From: Saprospiraceae bacterium
GTDB taxonomy: Bacteria; Bacteroidota; Bacteroidia; Chitinophagales; Saprospiraceae
Reading direction: 5' to 3'
Assembly: GCA_023300255.1 (NCBI GenBank)
Contig: JALZWC010000012.1
Location: 1-5,621 of the forward strand
Length of the DNA stretch: 5,621 bases
Shown here: one piece after another, positions 1 to 5,513 of the stretch
Layout of the letters: every line of letters starts with the position of its first letter
How positions within the stretch are numbered: position 1 is the first letter of the stretch
Notes under the pieces: generated by a model
What the model saw: only the letters and a program-made list of their open reading frames with translations
The model's database searches: none
Told to the model about the DNA's origin: nothing
Program-made: the position numbers and the translations under genes

Positions 1-639
1 GCTAGTTTCCGATGCTCTTGGATCAAAAAGAATCACCTTTCCACCTCTATTTTGAATAGCTTTTATTTTTTCAATAGGACCACAGCCACTCATGATACTT
101 CCATTGGAAGCAATAGGATTTGCTCCAAACATAATGAAGTAATCGGTTCTATCTATATCTGGGATAGGCATATTAAAAGCATGACCAAACATATGGTAGC
201 CAATAAAATGATGCGGCAATTGGTCCATCGTAGTAGGGGAGAAGAAGTACTTTGTTCCAAGACTTCGACGTAATTCTCCCGAAAACAACATCATTCCAAA
301 ATTATGAACGGTAGGATTTCCCAAGTATATGCTTACAGCATCATTACCATATTTTTCTCTGATAGCATTGATCTTTTCTCCAACTATATCGAGCGCAACT
401 GGCCAAGAAATTTCTTCCCATTCCCCATTTTCTTTTTTGCGTAATGGCGTTTTCAAGCGGTCAGGATCTTCATGCACTTTATGTATTAATGCGCCCTTTG
501 GACATATACTTCCTTTACTAAATGGGTCCTTAACATCCCCTTTGACCGAAATAACTTCCTGTCCATTATGCTCAATTTCTAATCCGCACATCGCTTCACA
601 TAGATTGCAAACTCGATAATGTTTTTTGGTAGTTGACAT
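1..639 (-). CDS. Molybdopterin-dependent oxidoreductase, N-terminal 213 residues (partial)
   Basis: This is the amino-terminal part of a DMSO-reductase-superfamily enzyme that uses a molybdenum (or tungsten) bis-pterin cofactor; the reading frame is still open at base 1. The N-terminus has the [4Fe-4S] domain pattern Cys11, Cys14, Cys18 and Cys46, the last followed by PKG. Residues 78-110 form the usual start of the catalytic domain. FGANP (171-175) followed by SNGS, and GGKVILFDPR (199-208), match the pterin-dinucleotide-binding segments of the superfamily. No twin-arginine signal is seen, so the visible part suggests a cytoplasmic enzyme. At the position where formate dehydrogenases carry Cys or Sec as metal ligand I align Asp139, within TTMDQLPHHF. 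This resembles a branch of uncharacterised actinobacterial and bacteroidotal enzymes more than NarB, NapA or FdhF. The substrate cannot be named. The ATG at 639 begins just ahead of the first Cys cluster, as expected, and no better upstream start was seen. The preceding gene on the same strand ends 238 bases upstream, across a hairpin repeat. Confidence 0.9.
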   Translation of the reverse strand, partial: MSTTKKHYRVCNLCEAMCGLEIEHNGQEVISVKGDVKDPFSKGSICPKGALIHKVHEDPDRLKTPLRKKENGEWEEISWPVALDIVGEKINAIREKYGNDAVSIYLGNPTVHNFGMMLFSGELRRSLGTKYFFSPTTMDQLPHHFIGYHMFGHAFNMPIPDIDRTDYFIMFGANPIASNGSIMSGCGPIEKIKAIQNRGGKVILFDPRASETS

Positions 640-694
640 GCTATCTGATATTTAATTGAGTATAAAACAATGTAGAGGCAAGTTCGAGCCGCCT

Positions 695-832
695 AGCATT
701 CCTACATCTACGCCTTGTCATTCCGTAGGAATCTGTACAATCCCTACATCCACACGCCCTTTGCCTAATATTAGAGGAGGTAGGAACGTTACAGATTCCT
801 TCGGAATGACAAGACGTGGAGGTAGGGATGCT
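695..832. repeat. Long imperfect inverted repeat (MITE-like or interspersed palindromic element)
   Basis: Bases 695-737 and 790-832 are 43-nt inverted arms with five mismatches by my reading. Each arm contains its own small palindrome ATTCC-nnn-GGAAT (720-732 and 795-807). The pairing continues inward more loosely (TCCCTACATCC at 741-751 against GGAGGTAGGA at 775-784), up to a tip containing the perfect palindrome CTAATATTAG (about 765-774). Weaker pairing extends outward to about 682 and 840. The whole unit could fold as one hairpin in either strand's RNA. It fills most of the 238-base gap between the second four-cysteine membrane gene and the molybdoenzyme gene. No transposase is present and no T-run follows on the transcribed strand, so I favour an interspersed repeat over a plain terminator, although it could attenuate read-through. 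Confidence 0.8.
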
Positions 833-877
833 GGCCCAACTTTATTTTACACTCTATTTAATTTTAAAAAAGATTAC

Positions 878-1237
878 TTAAAAAGAGAAAAATTTCAAGA
901 CAATCAAAAAGGTGCAAAAGCCTAATGAAAGATAACACATAGGTGTTCCATTAGAGGTACGCGGGCAAATTACTTTGCCAGATAATTCCGTCAATGACCC
1001 TGATAGTGCTAAAAGAAAAGGTACGGCCATAAAACCGTAGTATCCATAGGATGCATAGGGCGTTTCGATACCTGTTACTTGTGTAAGTAGTGTTGCTATA
1101 AAGAAAACAACGACAAAGTAACAAGCAGGAATGCCAAGTACTTTTGGGCAAATATTCTTTTGCTGATAGTCTTTTCTAGAGAGCATAAAAGAACCGTAAA
1201 TAACAAAGAGTAAAGTTGCTATGATGAGGTAATTCAT
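878..1237 (-). CDS. Small four-TM membrane protein with two paired-cysteine motifs (paralogue B), unknown function
   Basis: A 119-residue, very hydrophobic protein that I cannot assign to a named family. Four membrane segments are likely, at about residues 2-20, 39-56, 64-82 and 100-117. Just before the second helix is C30-P-K-V-L-G-I-P-A-C39-Y, and just before the fourth is C91-P-R-T-S-N-G-T-P-M-C101-Y. The protein therefore looks like an internal duplication of a helix-loop-helix unit. With four helices both cysteine pairs would lie on the same side of the membrane, where they could form disulfides or bind a metal or cluster; this is inference. The product of 2563-2937 shares both motifs, the YGS end of helix 1 and a (T/G)EL(S/T)G segment before the second motif, so the two are paralogues flanking the reductase gene. 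VKOR and DsbB are also small four-helix cysteine proteins, but their CxxC centre is absent. The ATG at 1237 directly precedes the first helix, with an AT-rich leader and no clear ribosome-binding site. Confidence 0.8.
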   Translation of the reverse strand: MNYLIIATLLFVIYGSFMLSRKDYQQKNICPKVLGIPACYFVVVFFIATLLTQVTGIETPYASYGYYGFMAVPFLLALSGSLTELSGKVICPRTSNGTPMCYLSLGFCTFLIVLKFFSF

Positions 1238-1275
1238 AATGATAGATTAATAGGAACTATTTAAAAAATGTAGTT

Positions 1276-1372
1276 GACAATTTTACCACGGATTCACGGA
1301 TTAGGCTAATTAAAACGCTTACAATTCGTGGGAAAAAATAAAAATAGTGTTAACCACTCTGATAAAATTGTC
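1276..1372. repeat. Nested inverted repeat with CACGGATT tandem in an intergenic gap
   Basis: This lies in the 172-base gap between the reductase stop and the downstream small membrane gene. GACAATTTTA (1276-1285) and TAAAATTGTC (1363-1372) are a perfect 10-bp inverted pair. Inside them CCACGGATT (1286-1294) faces AATTCGTGG (1323-1331) with one mismatch. CACGGATT is repeated exactly in tandem at 1287-1294 and 1295-1302. The ACCACGGATTCACGGATTAG-like block resembles short repeats that I associate with Bacteroidota intergenic DNA. I see no coding capacity and no obvious promoter. It may be a decayed interspersed repeat or a weak RNA structure between two genes of the same strand. Confidence 0.5.
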
Positions 1373-1409
1373 GATTATTTGATAGTAGGGATTTATCTGT
1401 ATTTTCCTT

Positions 1410-2519
1410 CTACGGATATTCAATAGTAACTTTTTCTGTAAGTGGGTGAGCTTGGCAAGTTAGAATATAGCCGTCTTCTTTTTCGTCATCTTCCAAACCA
1501 ATAGATACATCCATCACTACCTCTCCTTCTACTAATTTAGCCATACAAGTAGAACAAGTGCCACTCAAACAGGAATAAGGCGGTTCAATGTTTTTATCTA
1601 ACAAGGCTTGTACGATATTGGTAGAATCTGTTATTTGTAGATCAATTTCTTGCCCATCTAATTTTACTTTTACGGTTGCATTAATTTGTTCTCTATCAGT
1701 ACTAGCAATTATTTCTTCGGAAGAGACAGGTGCGGTAAAATATTCACGATGTATGAGGTCTTTTTCAATTTGTAGATTCAATAAATTTTCATAAGTTGCC
1801 TCGATCATAGGATTCGGACCACAGATAAAATAACCATCCACTGGTGTATTTTGAGTAGTATTATTTTTTATGAAAGTAGCAATACTTTTTTTATCTACTC
1901 TACCAGTTGCACCTGTCCAGGATACCGTTGGGGATTGAAGAAAACTAAACATTCCTTTTGGTTGAATCTTTTTAGGTCGGCTGAGTAGGTAGTTGAGTTT
2001 GAATCTATTCTTATAGACTAACTGCAGTCTATCTAATTTTCTTTGAAAAAGAATATTATCCTCATCTCGATTACCATATAATAGATGACAGACAGTTTGA
2101 GGTTCACTTTCCAATATAGAACCAATCATGGACATCAATGGAGTAATACCACTACCTGCTCCAAAAAAGAAATATTGGCGTTGCCCTTGTTCCTTCAAAG
2201 TCAGTTTGAAATGTCCATTGGGCGGAAGTACATCAAAAGTATTTCCTACCTTAATCTCGTCATTCAGATAATTAGAGACTAAGCCTTGGTCTATTCGTTT
2301 GACTAGAATATTGATAGTTGGTTCATGGGTGGCCGAACAAATAGAATATGCCCTGCGCACTTTTTCACCATTTATAGTCAAGCTGATCGTTAAGTATTGC
2401 CCAGGTTCAAATTGGAATATTTCCTTTTTATTTTCGGGAATTTTAAATCCTATTTGAACAGCAGTAGCTGTTACTTGTCGAACAGTAGCTACTTTTAAAT
2501 TATGAAATTGAATAGGCAT
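1410..2519 (-). CDS. PaaE-like NAD(P)H oxidoreductase with FAD, NAD(P) and C-terminal [2Fe-2S] domains
   Basis: A 369-residue soluble reductase that would move electrons from NAD(P)H through FAD to a [2Fe-2S] centre and on to a partner protein. Domains in order: an FAD-binding barrel (about 5-105) with the RxYS flavin motif R56-A-Y-S59; an NAD(P)-binding domain (about 112-250) with GAGSGITP at 120-127 and CGPNPM at 233-238; and a plant-type ferredoxin domain (about 282-369) with ligands Cys317, Cys322, Cys325 and Cys355 (C-x4-C-x2-C-x29-C). Length and domain order match PaaE, the reductase subunit of phenylacetyl-CoA epoxidase, and related stand-alone reductases. No paaABCD genes are in the window, so I leave out the symbol; the partner is unknown. 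It begins 43 bases after the 124-residue membrane gene and is followed by that gene's paralogue and a molybdoenzyme gene, which suggests shared redox work (inference). The ATG at 2519 gives the expected barrel start. All cofactor motifs are intact. Confidence 0.93.
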   Translation of the reverse strand: MPIQFHNLKVATVRQVTATAVQIGFKIPENKKEIFQFEPGQYLTISLTINGEKVRRAYSICSATHEPTINILVKRIDQGLVSNYLNDEIKVGNTFDVLPPNGHFKLTLKEQGQRQYFFFGAGSGITPLMSMIGSILESEPQTVCHLLYGNRDEDNILFQRKLDRLQLVYKNRFKLNYLLSRPKKIQPKGMFSFLQSPTVSWTGATGRVDKKSIATFIKNNTTQNTPVDGYFICGPNPMIEATYENLLNLQIEKDLIHREYFTAPVSSEEIIASTDREQINATVKVKLDGQEIDLQITDSTNIVQALLDKNIEPPYSCLSGTCSTCMAKLVEGEVVMDVSIGLEDDEKEDGYILTCQAHPLTEKVTIEYP

Positions 2520-2562
2520 GTAGCATTTTTTGAGGTTAGTTAATGATCAAAGAACATTAATT

Positions 2563-2937
2563 TTATTTGGACTTAAGCCAAGCAAATTTAGAAGCAAGTA
2601 GCGATAAGCAAATTGCCAACGAAATAAAACACATTGGCGTACCTCCTGCTGTACGAGGACATTTTGCGGTACCTGTTAGCTCTCCAATTGTACCTGTAGA
2701 AGCGATTAAAGTGACGATTCCAACAAATAGGAAAAAGATCCAATTACCACTTGAGCGAGGTATAAGATGACCAATTAGTGCGGCACTAAAACAAGCTAGC
2801 ACAATATAGCAAGCAGGAATACCCAGTATTTTAGGACATACATCACCCACTTCCCAGTCATTCATAGATAAACCAGCAGAACCATAAATAGCAAGCAATA
2901 AAATAGATATGATTAAAACATAAAAGATGTTTTTCAT
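2563..2937 (-). CDS. Small four-TM membrane protein with two paired-cysteine motifs (paralogue A), unknown function
   Basis: A 124-residue membrane protein of the same unrecognised family as the product of 878-1237. Likely helices are at about residues 3-22, 42-60, 66-84 and 102-119. The paired motifs are C34-P-K-I-L-G-I-P-A-C43-Y and C93-P-R-T-A-G-G-T-P-M-C103-F. The spacing is C-x8-C in the first and C-x9-C in the second, exactly as in the paralogue. Further cysteines (49 and 110) sit inside helices 2 and 4. The charged positions outside the motifs are mostly in loops and at the C-terminus (LKSK). The two half-proteins resemble each other, which suggests an ancient internal duplication. The gene lies 43 bases upstream of the PaaE-like reductase and is probably co-transcribed with it. 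Upstream is a 191-base gap filled with seven-base repeats, so its promoter or leader may overlap that element. The role could be thiol/disulfide exchange, quinone or metal handling; nothing in the sequence decides this. Confidence 0.83.
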   Translation of the reverse strand: MKNIFYVLIISILLLAIYGSAGLSMNDWEVGDVCPKILGIPACYIVLACFSAALIGHLIPRSSGNWIFFLFVGIVTLIASTGTIGELTGTAKCPRTAGGTPMCFISLAICLSLLASKFAWLKSK

Positions 2938-2976
2938 TTTAATTTGTCTTTACGCAGCGATTGAACATTCAAATTA

Positions 2977-3108
2977 GAACAGAGAGCAGAGAATAGAGAA
3001 CAGAGACAGATTTCGTTTGCGAATAACGAAATTTGGTCATTTTTTAACGGAATACATCTCTATTCTCTATTCTCTATTCTCTATTCTCTACTCTCTGTTC
3101 TCTATTCT
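2977..3108. repeat. Opposed seven-base repeat clusters forming a large inverted repeat
   Basis: The right cluster (3061-3108) contains TATTCTC four times exactly (3061-3088), then TACTCTC, TGTTCTC and a partial TATTCT. The left cluster (2977-3008) holds the complementary orientation with variants GAGAGCA, GAGAATA and GAGAACA. A 17-bp stretch pairs perfectly between them (2990-3006 with 3092-3108), and other registers are possible because of the seven-base period. Between the clusters is a second perfect stem, ATTTCGTT (3010-3017) with AACGAAAT (3025-3032) and a 7-base loop. The element occupies most of the gap between the DedA/VTT gene and the first four-cysteine gene, in the leader of the latter. 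Seven-base tandems can change copy number by slippage, which could alter spacing or RNA structure there; this is inference. It is not a CRISPR array, since there are no spacers and the unit is too short. Confidence 0.82.
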
Positions 3109-3128
3109 ACAAATTATACGGTAGCAAA

Positions 3129-3701
3129 TTACTTAATTGGAATAAAGCAATGAGTATCGTGTGGTCGCTTGAAAAAGAACCAATATAATAAGCCAATAGT
3201 CGCTAAAACACCAATCGTTTCAAGAGAATGATCCCCTAAGAAAGTCAATTTCTCGATCATTAGATCGGCACAAAAATACCCCAAGCCTCCAATAATGGCA
3301 GTCCATAAAGCAACACCAATAGCGCTATGTAAAGCAAATCTGGCATAAGAAACATTCTTCAAACCAGATAGCATAATGATCACCGAGCCAAAGCCATAGG
3401 CTAAACGATAAATGGTCATATATAAGAATGGATTCTTATTAAACCATCCAGAAGCACTATCTAATTTAGCCTGTAGTTTTGGTTTTTTACTAAGGAGTTT
3501 TTGCCCTTGTTTTTTTACTATTAAAAACTGAATAGAGTCTCGTACGAAGGCACCGAAAAAGGCAGCCAACAAGCCTCCGTATAAATTGAAATATCCTAAC
3601 TTAGCACTTACGATAGAGGTGATTAATAGCATTTCTCCTTCTATAAGCGTGCCTAAAAAACTAGCTAAATAGCCGCATGTTTCATATAATCCTTCTAGCA
3701 T
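3129..3701 (-). CDS. DedA/VTT-family integral membrane protein
   Basis: A 190-residue polytopic inner-membrane protein. VTT/DedA proteins are thought to act as lipid scramblases or proton-linked transporters (undecaprenyl phosphate or phospholipid flipping, membrane homeostasis). Supporting segments are the N-terminal re-entrant region GTLIEGEMLL (17-26) with Glu21 and Glu23, the following FFGAFVRDSIQF (48-59), the central YRLAYGFG (98-105) and the SGLKNVSYARF segment (112-122) that normally follows the second re-entrant loop, then C-terminal helices at about 127-147 and 160-177. Arg99 lies where E. coli YqjA has its first essential Arg, but the second Arg six residues later is Gly105 here, so this is a divergent member. 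The length is usual for the family. The ATG comes one base after the stop of the upstream FG-GAP gene (TAAAATG), which implies translational coupling. A repeat-rich gap follows its stop codon. Confidence 0.85.
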   Translation of the reverse strand: MLEGLYETCGYLASFLGTLIEGEMLLITSIVSAKLGYFNLYGGLLAAFFGAFVRDSIQFLIVKKQGQKLLSKKPKLQAKLDSASGWFNKNPFLYMTIYRLAYGFGSVIIMLSGLKNVSYARFALHSAIGVALWTAIIGGLGYFCADLMIEKLTFLGDHSLETIGVLATIGLLYWFFFKRPHDTHCFIPIK

Positions 3702-3702
3702 T

Positions 3703-5379
3703 TTATATTGTATTTACCGCATTTACTTTTGGACTGGCTATGATTTGAGTAGTGCCATTTGGAAGAGCTATACTAATAGAAGAGACCTCCGTATCTGTGC
3801 CTAATCCAAATGTAACCGTGGAAGTTTGATCACTACCCAAGCCTTCACCAATGACGTAGGCATCTGTTAGTGTAGAACCATCCTTTTTCGTTACGGTAAT
3901 AGTTGAGCCAACATATTTAACCGTTTCAGGAAGTCGAACCGCAATATAATTGGCATCTCCACCTTTGTTCAACAGCACACGGAATGGACCTTGTAAATTC
4001 GAAAATAATAAATCAGGATACCCATCTTGGTTGAAGTCACTAGATAGAGGAGTGATACCATAATTCTTATTGATTGCTCCCGCTTGATCTTCCACCGATG
4101 CGAAAGTGCCATTAGCTCGTTGCACCAAAACCCTGCCTGGTAATTTAAATAATTTATGAGGTGGGAAGTCTACATAATTTTGTGCTACCACAAGATCTTG
4201 TCGACCATCTAAATTTAAATCTTGAAAGAGCGCTCCCCATGAAAATTCAAAATCCGCTACTTTGGTTTCTTTTCCTACATCTGTAAAATTAAAATTTCCT
4301 CCATTCTTAAATAACATCCATTCTTTAATGAAAACATCGTCCTCTGCTAAATCTCCTCTAGCTAAAAATACTGGAACAGAACTACCTGTATTAGAGAAAA
4401 AGAAATCCATGTAACCATTGTTATCATAATCTCCTACTGCAATCCCCATTGGGTAAGCATATTTACCAGTAGTTGGATTCTCTTTCAAACTAAATTTTTG
4501 TCCTGCTTCATTCTTATAGGTTCTTGCTTCGCCTGTATCATGCGCTGCAACTAAATCGAGCCAACCGTCTTTATCCATGTCGATGAATATTCCCATGAAT
4601 GTATTATGGATATAAGTTAACCCATATTGTTCCGTTACATCTTCGAAGGTATTATCTCCTTTGTTAAGCATTAGCAAACTGGAACCTCCATAATTAAAAT
4701 CCTTGAAGGTGGTTTGCCCTTCCATTTTGTCTTTTCTGATATAATTACTCACGAACATATCAGCATGACCATCTCTGTTTATATCTCCAAAAGTGACCCC
4801 TGCACAGATAGATTTATCATTAAATGGAATAGCTATTTTGGTAGATTCAAAACCAGAACCAGTATTGCGATACCACAATAAGCCTTCCTTAGTAGATAAA
4901 AATAAATCAACATTCCCGTCACTATCTAAATCGAAGGATACTGCCCCATAAGAACTATTCGTTTCAGAACTAGCAGGTAAAGTAAAATTCGATTTTTCAA
5001 ATGCACCGTTCTTATAGGCAAATAGCCCATCTTGTTGCCCCAATCCTCCACCAACAAATACTTCATCAATACCGTCGTTATCTACATCTATTAAAGCTGA
5101 TGCCATTAATGGTAGCGTTGTTTCGCTGTTAAATTTGTTTGTAAAAGGAAAGTCTACAGCTTGGAAGACAGGAATTTCTTCTTTAGGAACAGAGTAATCA
5201 CAAGCATGAAAATCCTTGCCATAATTGCTGCTTGGAGCATCAGCTATAGCATTAGTTCCTGAAAATTTACCCCAAATAGTTTCTTGGTAAGGATTCTTGG
5301 TGTCTCCCTGAAAGTAGAAAAAAGCGCCTGCCGCAATTAATATAATAAGGCCAAGAAGGAAAAATAGAATTTTTTTCAT
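3703..5379 (-). CDS. Membrane-anchored FG-GAP/VCBS repeat protein with ASPIC/UnbV domain (CRTAC1-like)
   Basis: A 558-residue exported protein, probably a beta-propeller displayed on the periplasmic or outer face. The N-terminus MKKILFFLLGLIILIAAGAF is a signal peptide or signal anchor; no lipobox cysteine follows it. Seven calcium-binding-type DxDxDG motifs, or close variants, mark the propeller blades: residues 98-106, 150-158, 199-207, 267-275, 317-325 (Asn in place of the last Asp), 387-395 and 448-456. From about 478 to 550, NYIAVRL, GSTITV, GEGLGSDQT and FGLG are typical of the ASPIC/UnbV domain that ends CRTAC1 proteins. Such proteins are thought to mediate adhesion or protein contacts; no catalytic residues are evident. 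The only two cysteines are 60 and 192. It is the first gene of the visible strand-wise series and overlaps nearly stop-to-start with the DedA/VTT gene. The chosen ATG at 5379 directly precedes the signal sequence; the leader is AT-rich without a clear ribosome-binding site. Confidence 0.92.
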   Translation of the reverse strand: MKKILFFLLGLIILIAAGAFFYFQGDTKNPYQETIWGKFSGTNAIADAPSSNYGKDFHACDYSVPKEEIPVFQAVDFPFTNKFNSETTLPLMASALIDVDNDGIDEVFVGGGLGQQDGLFAYKNGAFEKSNFTLPASSETNSSYGAVSFDLDSDGNVDLFLSTKEGLLWYRNTGSGFESTKIAIPFNDKSICAGVTFGDINRDGHADMFVSNYIRKDKMEGQTTFKDFNYGGSSLLMLNKGDNTFEDVTEQYGLTYIHNTFMGIFIDMDKDGWLDLVAAHDTGEARTYKNEAGQKFSLKENPTTGKYAYPMGIAVGDYDNNGYMDFFFSNTGSSVPVFLARGDLAEDDVFIKEWMLFKNGGNFNFTDVGKETKVADFEFSWGALFQDLNLDGRQDLVVAQNYVDFPPHKLFKLPGRVLVQRANGTFASVEDQAGAINKNYGITPLSSDFNQDGYPDLLFSNLQGPFRVLLNKGGDANYIAVRLPETVKYVGSTITVTKKDGSTLTDAYVIGEGLGSDQTSTVTFGLGTDTEVSSISIALPNGTTQIIASPKVNAVNTI

Positions 5380-5408
5380 GTTGTTTTATTTTTCGTAATA
5401 GGTTATAA

Positions 5409-5430
5409 GTAAGTTTAAATTTTTACTTAC
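5409..5430. promoter_or_regulatory. Short inverted repeat in the leader of the FG-GAP gene (possible operator)
   Basis: GTAAGT (5409-5414) and ACTTAC (5425-5430) form a perfect 6-bp inverted repeat separated by ten A/T bases, about 30 bases upstream of the FG-GAP start codon. It could be a regulator-binding site or a small leader hairpin. In AT-rich DNA a pair this short can also arise by chance. I could not find a convincing Bacteroidota TAnnTTTG promoter element around it. Confidence 0.2.
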
Positions 5431-5513
5431 CGATAATCAATTTTTAAAAAGTTTAGCTTTGAATAAAATCAGATACTTCGTCCGCTAAGGAATGAGGAGA
5501 TAATAAATGTTAC

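Noticed and set aside
196..240. Selenocysteine codon in the molybdoenzyme
   Set aside because: The frame shows no in-frame TGA; the aligned ligand position is an ordinary Asp codon.
681..700. tRNA fragment, because GTTCGAGCC resembles a T-arm
   Set aside because: No acceptor, D or anticodon arm can be drawn around it, and the bases belong to the outer edge of the hairpin element.
52..925. Open frames on the plus strand at 52-273, 329-619 and 656-925
   Set aside because: The first two run antisense through the molybdoenzyme, whose conserved motifs are unambiguous. The third mostly spans the hairpin repeat and has no recognisable protein features.
951..1151. Minus-strand frame inside the second four-cysteine gene
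   Set aside because: It is a shifted-frame shadow of the 119-residue protein, which has a paralogue preserving its motifs in the longer frame.
1410..2519. Calling the reductase a true paaE of the phenylacetyl-CoA epoxidase
   Set aside because: Architecture fits, but no paaABCD, paaJ or other pathway gene is in the window, so only family level is supported.
1588..2770. Plus-strand frames at 1588-1794, 2085-2282 and 2567-2770
   Set aside because: They are antisense to the reductase and to the 124-residue protein, both supported by conserved motifs; the plus-strand products show none.
878..2937. VKOR or DsbB assignment for the four-cysteine proteins
   Set aside because: Four helices and four cysteines are suggestive, but the CxxC redox centre of those families is missing and the spacing (x8 and x9) and conserved Pro/Gly pattern differ.
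2977..3108. CRISPR array
   Set aside because: The unit is seven bases, contiguous, without spacers, and occurs in both orientations.
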